Shown one piece after another: positions 25,054 to 37,000 of a stretch of DNA of 64,000 bases. Source of the stretch: Lasioglossum baleicum (taxonomy: Eukaryota; Arthropoda; Insecta; Hymenoptera; Halictidae). The stretch covers positions 9,858,001 through 9,922,000 of the forward strand of contig NC_134941.1 in NCBI RefSeq assembly GCF_051020765.1, given 5' to 3'. The notes below the pieces were generated by a model that searched no databases, was not told the origin of the DNA, and saw only the letters and a program-made list of their open reading frames with translations. Numbering within the stretch: position 1 is the first letter of the stretch; every line of letters starts with the position of its first letter. A program made the position numbers and the translations under genes.

Positions 25054-28000
25054 AGAGAGAGAGGGGGGGGCAGAGAGTGAGACAAATGCATTAAGGGGTG
25101 ATTCCAAAATGGCACTCCCGCCGCCGAATTTATTTTTGGTGCATTCCAGTCAAACGAACGAACGAACAGAGAGGTCCACGAGGCTAACGCGCAGACGATG
25201 TTTTGCTAGGAAGATCCGGGCACCTTTCTTCGTCTTGTTGGAATTCTCCCGGGTCCCGGGCTCTTTTTACTTCGATTTTCCGCCCTCCTTTTTCCTCCTA
25301 TCCCCTTCGCCATCTGCTCTCTTTCCATTTCCGCCGCGCGTGTATATGTATTCAAATACCCGGCGTTCGACGATCCTCGGCCGCGATTACCGAGAACGAT
25401 CCAACGGTCTCGCTTCATCGGACGATCGTTAACGATACCGCCACGGAATCGCGGAAACTGAATGGCCGCCGCCTTGGGAAAATAATGAGACCATTTATTC
25501 CAATTTTCCGCGGCTTTTATTGCGACGCCGACAGTCGCGATGAAGTCGCGATTTTTAGGTCATTTTTCTTTGCAATATTTTAATCGACTTGTTCCTTTTT
25601 TTTCTTACAATATTATTTCTTGTAACTGTCTTTATGGTGAATTATGTTTTATAGAAATTATCGAAGTCCGAGCATAGTAGGAATTGCGAATCGCATTCGG
25701 CCAAGATTGAATCGTCGAAATGGCACATCGGGATAAGGCTCGCGTAAAATGTAATTTCCGCGCACAATAAGATGTAGCGACAACGCGTACGGTGAATACT
25801 AATTGCCGGGACGATGAATCATGAATCGCCGTGTCGCTACCATGAATTTTGCGCCGTAATGAATGATAACACTTTCCAGCCGAACTTTCTTTTCTTCTTT
25901 CTGTCTTAGCTTCTCCTCGCACAGGGGATTTAGAATTTCAAATTCACAATTTTCCTTTTCTTACATAATTAATAATAAAAAATCGTATATGAAACGTTAC
26001 GACTTGGAAATAACTGGGACGAGTGATCTCTTCAGCTTTCAGATCTTTTAATCAATGTTCTAATAATGTTTTAATGATAATTCGTTTGAATGTGTCCTGG
26101 ACTATATAAACACAGGGAGAAACATAATAAAATATTTACACGTGTTTTATATTCGACAGGAGAGTCAAATAAACGGCCCGAACGTATCGATCTCCGATTC
26201 CAAACAAACAAGTCGCTCTCGCGTAAATTAATTAAATTCGTGGAACACGAATACAGTTCCCCAACTCTTGAGCAATTTTAACCGAAAAAGTTTGCTGTGG
26301 AAAGCAATGGACAGGGAAAAACAAGGACGAGAGCTGTTTCACAAAGTTTTTAATGAATTTTCAATCGAATTTCCCCCAACAATTAGAGAAAGGAAAACCG
26401 GCATTGGAAAAGCTAAGTCCACATTTGGATGTTTAATTCTGGGAAAATAAAAAACAGAATTGGATGACGCAAATGCCTTGAAAAAAAATTGAATTGTTGG
26501 ATCTCAATGGGTCAGTAAGTGAGAAGTAAAGAATGGTCTATTGATCGTGTCGCATTTTGCAAAAAGAAACTAGCGCAAATGGACAGAGAAAGACGGATCG
26601 TCCGAATCGTTGACACACATAAGAGAAGATCGTACTAGCAATTAGTCAGTGACGAAAAGGCAGAGGATAGGACGAGACAAAGGGAGCGGACGCGACAGTA
26701 AATAGTGCGAAAATCGAGCCGTGACAATGGCGGGCAAGAATGCCGGATGTAAGCCGTGAGACTGATTTTTCAGTGACACCGTGCGCCTTATCTGCACATC
26801 TCAGCGAACTGGATCTCTAGTCTGTCGCAGCTAATTAACGCGCAACTGCTTTTGTCGCCGCTAATTAATTAACATTAACAAACCGATCGTGGCTGACGAA
26901 TTATCCGAACCGAAAGTGGAGGGAGAATTTGCGTAAACGGATCGGGGCTGAGAAATTGCAATGAACGGTCGCACGACACGCAATCTCGCGGTTTCTTTTC
27001 TTTTTTTTTTTTAAACAATTAGAATAGGGGATCGAGAAGAATCGCGTGAGAGAAAGGGTCCAATTAGCTGCGTTCTCGAAGCTGATGATTTCTCGCGGAT
27101 CATCGAAGTTGCGATGAAATACTGGTGGAAACTGTGGGAAGTGATACTGACACCTAGATTGATTTAATTGATGAATTTAATTCCTCAAAGAAGAATTAGC
27201 AACGAGTTAGGGAGTACTTATTACAGAATTAGAAAAAAAAACGCAGCGAACCTTGTAGCCGCTGAAACCATCCTTCATCTAGAAGTTACACTCCATTAGA
27301 CCCAACCATAAAATAAATCAGTCGATCATCGCACCTTAACTTCCACGCAAATGCATGTTCATTACCAATAACGGAGAGGAAGTCTTCCATTAAAACTTTT
27401 AAACTGTTCAGGCTTCTACCTTCAGGAATAAGATAGGCTAAACTATTATTGAAACGAAAATTTCGCTGCATATCGAACGAGATTTGTTCGTTTATTCAAC
27501 TTTCGCACATTAAGCGAATCCATTACGTCAATAACATAATATTATCTCCGATACTCGACAACTTATTGTTAGACTAATTAAGATACGTCCCTGGGAATTT
27601 CCTTGTAAGAATCGTTTTAATTGCACACGATTTTCTTAACTTCGTACATATTGTTAACAGATAGATTAATTAATTTTTATCGGAGTGTCGAGCCATAGTG
27701 ATTTGCTTCTAATGTATACCTTGGTTGCTTTTACTTCCTATATTTTATCGTGGAGAAAATTGTACGATCTATTCTTTCGAGAGCCTCCATGTTTCTAATT
27801 ATAATCGAATAAACTGATCGAGAGTTCTCGATTAAGAACCGCGAAACAGAAAAACATTCTTCGGCAAGAGTTTCGAACAGCCATACGCCGTCCATTCGCT
27901 CAAGTTCGTCGGAGCTGGAGGAAATATTCTTGGGCGTGCGTCTTGAATGAATCCACCATTCATCAAAGCAAAGTTTATTTACCCTGGCGCGGAGAAAAAT

Positions 28001-31000
28001 AGGAGGATCCGTCGTGGAAGCTCCGAGCTCCGTTTCATGGAAATTCGGACGAAGGATCCTTTTCAAGCAACGGCGTTGGAAACGCGGCCTTTAGATGCCG
28101 AAGCGTTTCTTTCGATCCGCGAGCGGAAGGATCGCGAAACGTAGAATCGCGCGTGGAACGAGAGACGGATAGATAAACGGATGAAGAGAGAGAGGAAGAG
28201 GGAGAGGGAGACTCAGTGATGCAGAAAATATGTTCGTCTGCCGGGCCGAAGGAAATTGCAGCCGGTGAACTTTCCTCGATGCATCGACGACGGTTTCTAG
28301 GCATCGTGCGCTCGTGCACGGTAAAAACCGTCTTTCAGGGGCCCCGCGGCTTATGCATTTTCATTGATGCAGGTTCAATAAAACGTGAAACGGCCGTGCG
28401 AAACTCGAGAGCCGCTTGAACAACGCTTTCCTGCCAGCGAAAACGCCTCCGCGAACGCCTTTGAACGCCTGCGAACTCTTAACTAGCGCTGCACCGGCCG
28501 AGCACAATGTATAGAGTAGTATAGACTACTTGAAATATCGAGCCCAATGCCGTCTCGAGTGTTTCCGGTTTCCCTTCCTAACACCTCCGTCAATATCGCG
28601 GAATTTCTGCCGCACTTAATTAACCCCAGCCGCGACGTTTTCTTTCTGTGAAAACGTTTCAACAGAATCAGCTTTGCACACCCCAGATCGTCCAATCTGT
28701 TTCATTATCAACGATCATTTCAAATGAACGAAAATGTTTCAATTAATATTTCTAAGTCCTACAATGACAGAAAAATAATCCTACGAAGACATCGAATTCG
28801 TTTCTGCAGAGAATTACGATAGATGCAGAGGCAAAAATAATTTTACGAAATGTTTTTTTATGGGAACGTGGTGTATGGCTAAAGATTTATGAACGGAAGT
28901 GTGCGCCACATTTCTCAAACGAGGACCGTAATTAATTTCACGTTCCCGAAATGAAAACTCCGATTAACGATAACAATAACTCAACCAGTCGGGCTAAAGC
29001 AGAGCTGGGGAAAATAGTATTTTAAATAGTAAATAATAAATAATCCTATTTATTTTTTAAAGTATGTGTACAACTTCGAGAATAAAATAGACAGCGGATT
29101 TTATGCATTTATGACAAAAATGAGTAGGTGTAATTTAAAACAGTAAAAATATTAGAAGAATTTATAAATACTATTATATTATTTTCAATCTATTGAACAT
29201 ATTAAGAATGAAAATAATTTTCTATTTCACTCCAGTTTGTTACAATTGAGGTAGGCAATTTTTATTTTGCATAAAGATCCGCTGTCTAATTATAACAATG
29301 CAAAAAGTAAAATATTTTATTTTCTGGATCAAATTGTTGAGATTCTATTTTCAGGTTCAGATTGTTCAAATTGAAATATTTTATTTTCGAAATTGTATAT
29401 CTTCTTTAAAATACTATTTTCCTTCAGCAAAATAAAATCTAAAATATTAAATAGCATTTGAAATATTTGTTTCGCCAAATAATGCCCACCTCTGAACTAA
29501 AGGGATCATCGTCGTGTAGGTCTGGTTACCCTCTCTCCGATTGTCTCTCTTTCTCGCGTGCGATTGCGATTGGCAATAAGCATCCGGTAACAACTCGATG
29601 ATAAACTTAGCATCGGATCAGTTTATCGTTCGTTTAATAATCGGCACCGTAATATTCCACGATTCCGTTCCGTGAAGCGGCCGTCGCTCCCACGTGTCAA
29701 ACAAAAATTTCGTCAAACGGGGAAAAAGCACGTTGTTTAAATGTCAGCGGGGTTATCGGGCCAGCTGGGAAACAATGTTACGTAAAGAATCGAAAGAATA
29801 CCAGAATCTAGATTCGCCGAGAAAAAACAAACACGACGGAACGCTGAAAAGTTGGAGCATATCAAGCGTTGTTCCGTTTCTTTTTCGTCTCGTGGCTGCG
29901 ATCTCGCCTCTAACGAATTTACAAACTCACAAAGAAGATAGAAAAGAGCCGGTGGAATCTAATTTCGTCCCTAGTTCGGCCTTGAGCGTTTTCAACATCC
30001 CTAACATTCCGCTTCTTCTTCGAAAGTTGCGCGCGATTCCTCGGCTCTTCTTTGTGTCTGTTTCTCCCACGGAGCCATGCCGTTTCAATTGCAGTCTTGC
30101 TCCTCTGATTTACCTCGGCGACCCTCCATTCTGCATCCTCAATTTGAATATCAATGCGTGAACCACTTCAGTTCAATTCTGATATACAATTTTAATATTT
30201 AATATTGAATATCCTCTGCTCCACGTGGACGATATCCCTATTTATACGCTGCTCCGCTCTGACGAAATTATGTCCGTAAAATATTTTCACACCTTCTAAT
30301 ATAGATTTCCAAAGATCGTGGTTCATTCTAAGCGATTTTTTAATATTTTACTAAACGACTTTACGGAGTTGAAAAATAATTTCCTTCAATTACGAGAAGT
30401 AATTTTCAAATTTTTATGATTTTGCTTCTTAACAATTGATCTGCCTCTGTAATTTCATAGAAAGCGTACCTAATCACTAGACTGCGGATCTTTAAGCAAA
30501 ATAAAAAATGTTTGCATTCATTGCAGGACACAGGAGCCAAATAAAAATAGTATTTTTGTCTTAATTATTCCATGAAGCTGAAACTAATATACTGATGTTC
30601 TTAAATGTTTTTAACATGTCCACTGCTTTAAATTACACGTACCCATTTTTGTCATAAATGCATAAAGATCCGCAATCTACTAATCACTGAAAGCTTCTCT
30701 CCAAATTCAGATCTCGATCGGATCGAATCGAATTAGAATGTAAATACAAATTGATCTCCAATCATCGCCGGCAAATGCGAATTTAAACTTCAATTTCACC
30801 GCGAATACTCGTCCAACATTAAATTTGAATTTAAATACGGATTCGAAGATAACCTCCCGCGCAGACATAAATTCACAATCGAATCCGCGTTTGAATGTGA
30901 ACTTGAAATCGAATTCGCCGTTGAATGAGTTCGAGGACGTTTCCAATCGGAATCGGCGGCGGCGGCGGCGCTTGCTCGAGGATGAATCATTCGATCTTCC

Positions 31001-34000
31001 CGCCGCGATCCAGATTTATTACGAAGGTGGCGGGAGCGGCGCGGTGGCGGCGTATCCATTTTCTGCGGGCCGAATAACTGTTAAGCGCGCCGAGAGCCTC
31101 CAAGAAGCTTCCTTCTCATTTCCTGATCTCTCACGAGGATGAGATCGCTGGCGAAGCTTAACTGCCATTTGAAGTCACGCAGATAGATCCCCGGGTACGA
31201 CTGTATGTAATATCACACGGCGAGAACCACCACGGTCCAATGATCTTAATATTGAATATCAGATTGTAAAGTACGCCATCGACGAGCGCGGGGAATATTG
31301 CGTCGCCCTGATCTCCCTGGCGCAAGAATTGAACAGACCCGATTTCAATAACGATTCTAATATTTGCCGACTGTGCTGTCGACATTGGAATGCACCGGCT
31401 ATTAATCCCATCGAAATTCCATCTTCTTTTGCAGAATCGCCTCGGAAGAAACGCACGGAGATGTCGCGCGTTGCGAAACTGGTCCCGCACGCGAACTAAC
31501 GCAATTACGATAATTGAACAGCGTCTACGACGACTAATAACATGACATTTTAATAATACACTGTTCGCGGCTTCTGCTGCACGCACAAGTTCGCGGACCA
31601 CCGTTATACTCTCCTCCAGCGTTGCTGAGAACGCGAAAGTAATTGAATGTTGACAATGTTCCGACGGAGCTGCGTTTACCGTGGATTATGGTCATTTTTG
31701 AAGATGGACGCGAGGGGAACTTGAACTTTAAATCGTATCAGATGCTCGCTTTTCACTTGTTTATTTAAAATTTTCATTTCTTCTTTTACTAAGTCGTAGA
31801 AAGCCCAAGTCGTAATTCAATGGAAAATATAACAAAAGAAAAAATAAATAATTTCAGAAAGTCAGGAAAACGCTCCCTGGAGCGTTAAACTGAACCCGGG
31901 CGAATTTTTCCCAGTCAATTGTTAACTTGATTGCGAAGAGCCAGGATTGCGAACTCGGCGAAAGGAGGAATCGCAGCAAAAACCGGAGGAAATCAGTGTA
32001 AAGGTGCGGTCATCGAACGGTAAGGGGTCAAGAAAGCGGCGTTTAAGACGCGAACGGTGAACAGTCGGATCCATCAACGTGACCAGCATCCTCCGAACGA
32101 AATCGCCAGCGTCGAAACGTGCTCGGAACCATTTCAGATCGTTCCCAAGGATTCCCGGTAGTGTCGAGAGGCACTTTCCTCCGAGTGGTATTGCGCAATT
32201 CGGATTAAATTTGGATCGTAACCGTTCAAAGAAGGATCGAGACGCGCGCCGGGTGGCTCGAGCCGATCCACGACTATGGGAACCAAGAGAGGCTCGATTC
32301 CACTTGATTGTTCATTTGTTTTAGCGCCGGCCACCCTATAGAAATTGTGAAAGGTAAGTGGGCAGTGTTTCATGCCGGTGTATCATATAATGCCGCGATG
32401 GCGAAAGGTATACACAGTGCAGACACGGCCGACAGAGAGGAATTAGAATCGCGGGCGGCGCGAAATTCCAGCCGATTTTTCCGTTCCCTTCCTCCCTTTC
32501 AACTGCACTCCGAGAGGCAAATGGAGGACGACCGACATGAGATCAGACTTGGGATTCGACGGGAAGCGTGGGAAAACGACCCACCGAGTCACCCTGAGTG
32601 CGTTCATTCTCTACACGTGTTTAATATCTAATCGCACCGACTGGGTTTATCGGTTTGCCACCGGGTAGGTGTGCACCGACGAGATAAAGTACCTTGCTGC
32701 AGCCCGCACCCACTTTACATGGGAAAAATACAGTTCTTTCTGTACTCATTTACAGCGTTGTATAAACAAAGCGGTTGTCCGTCGCAAGTATAGGTAATTT
32801 TATGCAGCACGGTAAATATACTTGTTACTTTTTGCTTTTCTAGTTGTTACATCCTGTGTCTCGATTGCCAGTTGCGTTCGTCTGGTCACACTACGGTGGG
32901 TCCATTAAGAAATTGTCCTATGATAATGAAGATGCACGAGGTGCATCTAACTGTTGCGGGTCTTAAGTATTGATGGAACACCATTTTCACACTCTAATGT
33001 CCTCTATTTACCATTAACAAGCTACTTAATTTTTCGTGAGTCTAACTGAGCTCTAGGTTGCATAATTTCAGAATCGTTCTCCAAAAAGGATAACTAGTAT
33101 AAAATGATGATACTTTGCGTAACACTGGATGATTGTCTCTCTTCTGCTGTCATGATACCCTCTGTTGAATGCTAGACCCAATCCTCCTTTCCTGATCCCG
33201 TTAGGGTTACTCGTATCGCTATCTTCCAGCATTATGCAGCATTACATCGTAACCTCTAAGCATTCCACGTGAAGTATGTCTTTTCCACCAGCTGTTTGTG
33301 GAAGGACATTACTTGAAAACCAAACTGACAATGAGATCAGTATGCTTGAAAAGACAACTTGTTCAACAATGATAGGAACAGAATTCAATGTTTACGAAAG
33401 CCTAAACTAGAAGATTCTGCTCATCCCTATGACCGTCAACCGAGTTTCTCCTCGTCAACACAAGTGGTCAGACTACCAGCGCTATCAAGTTCACTGGATC
33501 ATCTCCAGCAATAAACTGCTACCAAGAAATATGTAAATCAGACGATTAACGCGACTAACTCGACAAGTTCGCTAAACCTTGTCCACTTCGTCCGCAAAGC
33601 CAAGCAGCAGGGTACTAACCTGGCGCACCGGAAGTGTTTGATTGACGGTTTGTTCATTAACGAGTAGCGTGGCTAGAGGCGGTAGTGAAAAAGGTTACCT
33701 AGTTGTCCACGGCTCTGGAATAATGATCATCCTGGAGGACGAGTCGCGACAAATTATATGGTGCGGGACAGAACACGATGTACCCGGTGCTCCATTGCAA
33801 AACGCGCGCGCGTGGTTACGTGCGTGTACGCGCGATTATAGTGAATCGCGTCCCGCGCGTCCTCCTGGCTCCTTTCTCATCGTGAGCCGAGCCGAGCCAC
33901 GCTTTCGCTTGCCACGATCTACGATCCATGGATCCACTCGTTCCCGGCTGAGAAAATTCCCGTAATCCGCGCGCGTCTTCCTAGCAGCTCGACCTCAAGC

Positions 34001-37000
34001 TCACAAGCATCTAGGTGAAACCGCTCGAAAATAACACGCCTGCTTCGTTTTCACGGGCGATACGCTCCAACCAGGAAGCCACAGATCAAGATACACCCTG
34101 AAGACTTAACCCTCTTAAATTGCCATAAGCGAGTACTCGCGAAGCGATAGGATTCAACCATTCCGAATAGTTCGGATAATCAAGGTGTCGTGTTTGGTCT
34201 CATTATAATCAGCGAAATGTCACGAATCTGTCAGTAGAAGCTTCATAATGAAATTACTCGAAACAAAAGAATGTCTATAAACGATACAATTAGTATTTCG
34301 GTCCCGAAGTTTCCAGACTGGTGTTTAACCGACTTCGAAAAAGGAGGAGGTTACTCAATTCGATCTCTATGTGCCTTGTTTCGCGTTTTTCTATGTATGT
34401 TCACCGATTACGCCGAAATGGATGGACCGATCGGAACGAAACCTTTTGCATCTTGTAGAGTATGTCCCCGGGGTGATCCCGTGAAAAAATGTTGCATTTT
34501 TTTTATTCCTTACAATTTTATTTGCGAAAAATGCATTATTTCATGTATGTTCACTGATTACTCCAAGATGGATGGACCAATCGGAATGAAACGTTCTGCA
34601 TTTTGTAGGATGTCTCCCGATTGGTCCCTTGAAAACAAATTTTTCATTTTTTCATTCTTTGCGGTTTTTATTGCAAATAACCAATGAGACCGAAAACCCA
34701 CCCTACGGTGTTCTACAAATTCTGCTCGTTCCACTAAAAAGTGTGAAAAAAGTGAAAAAAACGCACTAAAAAGTATGAAATAATTTCTATTTAATTTATG
34801 TGAATACACACGAACTTAAATACAATACAATCTTCTCGGAGGCGGCGCAGAATTGAAAATTTTCCAAATGACAGATGTTGCTGATTATGTCTTCATTGGA
34901 ATATGGTGAACTTGTAAATCAGTAAGTGGGAAGAGAAGATACATTAATATGTGAAAGCATGTAGAAGAACTTAAGGATTTTCGTAATTTCCAGTGTCGAA
35001 AATTTTCAATTTTGCGCCACCTCCGACAAGATGGTATTGTATTTATTTTTATGGTATTGTATTTTTAGTGCGCTTTTTCGAAGTTGGTTTAATCAACGGT
35101 ATACTCTGCGAATTGTAAAGTAACCAGCGGTCAATACAGAGGACAGTGGTAAAAGGTGATGCAATTACTTTTCATACCGAGTTTCCGAAAGTCTCCGGTG
35201 GCGAGCGAATGACAGAAGCTTTGTGAAATGACGCCGAACACGGAAATTAAATTTTATTCCGCTTTCGAAATTTCGTAACGAGAACGTTTACTCTCGTTTC
35301 ATCCATATTTTCTCCGCACATTTCGAATGCCAGCTCGACTTCGAGAGCACGGAGGCAGAAAGTGTGAAGTGCGTACGACAAATCGTCAGAGAGGAATGCG
35401 TTCGCGTATCTCCGAGTTAACCAGACGGCTGAGTTTTAATTGGCGCTCGATTTCACGCGAAATCGCCGTCGAAAAACATCGAAAAACGCGATCGCATAAC
35501 CAACCAGCTGGCAGAGAAGTTAAAAGCGGCGGCCATTTTGCACGGGAACGAGCACGCGCCTAACAGGCTCGAGATAAAGTCGACGCGATACAAAATTTGA
35601 AATTTAAATCGCGGCTCCATTTCACGGTCAGTTTTTATCAGTGTTTAAATGTTCCTTCGAGATCATCTCTCGATTCAATTATTTAAATAAACCGACCTGA
35701 ACAGCGCAAGCTCTCAAAGCTCGAAGTTACATCCATGCATTATCTTGTCGCAAATGCGCAAAACACGGGGTGTAATAATGAGAATGAGAGTGTTCTTGTT
35801 GCCTTATATTAGGTTGACTAAGAAAGATGAAAAGTGTAAAATTTGTTTGAATAGCAAATAACTGCCTCGTTGGAAAGCACGCGAAGAAATTGATGAGAAT
35901 CATCTTGCTTAAGTAAGCTAGTTAAGAAAGCAAACAATGTTTTGTTCTAACTCTTTCGCGTGAAATGGTAATTTCGTGTGCCTAATTAAGTTTACGTAGC
36001 CAATTAAAATCCACAACCGGATTGTGGGAGAAATACGAGGGCCATACACAATATTTGGACACAGTTATTTGCAAAACGTACGACTCTTATGAAACATTCT
36101 ACGTTCACGAAAATCACCCATTATTTACCAATCAAACGTGTTCATTCAGAATCAGTGTATAATTTGTAAAGTCGATGCAAGAACGATGGTTGAAAAGGGT
36201 GGTTCGAACAATGACGACCGGAAGCGCACAAAGGCCCACAGTGGGTCATCTTCTGAGCAGAATCTTTGGCGAACGAAGCGGAATGGATGCAGGAAAATAG
36301 CCGAGAGAAATCATCGCGAGTCAATGGAACGATATTCTTTCTTTCGGGAACTTTCGAGCACGGTGACTCCGGTGGATCGTCATTGTGCGAGACGCTTTCA
36401 AAAGGGGGATTTCACGGGAGGAGGAAGCGAGCAAGTAATTTTGGTCGGTGCGCACACACTCGCCGACATCCTGTCGGTCGACGGCGGATCGAAAAAGAGC
36501 AGGATGGTGTGTGACACGTCACGGAAAAGGAAACAACGATGCACACATGCATACGCAGACACCGGGGCCCGGGGTCAGCTCGCATGCAACTCCCGTGTTG
36601 TCCGATTCTGTGCAGGTGTGTGTGTGTGTATGCACACGAGTGCATCAAGCGCTGACAAAACGCACAAAGCTGGCGGCGAGCGTGGTATCTCGACTGATAA
36701 TTACGGAAGGGGCTCGAGCGAACTTCCGCTCAATAAAACCCACCCGATCGACGGCTGCTTAAAACGTGTGCACGATGTCGTGGGCATTTCGTGGCACCTG
36801 TGGCGGAAGCGCACGGATTCGAATTTTACGGAAACGCCGCTTAGCCAGATTCGTAAAAACCTGAAGAAACAGCCGCGCACCGAGAACGAAGCGCAACAGC
36901 GAGCGACCGCGATGCGCCACGCGTTGAAATCACCGGGCTCGACCGTTGCACGTAGCTGATTTAAAAGGTTCCCAGAATTGCACCGGCTTGAATGTGTTTT

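Noticed and set aside
35809..35840. TTAGGTTGACTAAGAAAG, resembling a mariner terminal repeat
   Set aside because: No matching inverted end or transposase remnant was found nearby, so a single short match is not enough.
36138..36959. Longest single open frame outside the recognised genes (273 codons, plus strand)
   Set aside because: It starts at GTG, has biased composition from GT and CA repeats, shows no domain, and lies opposite to the host gene inside its intron. The frame is likely open by chance in GC-rich DNA.
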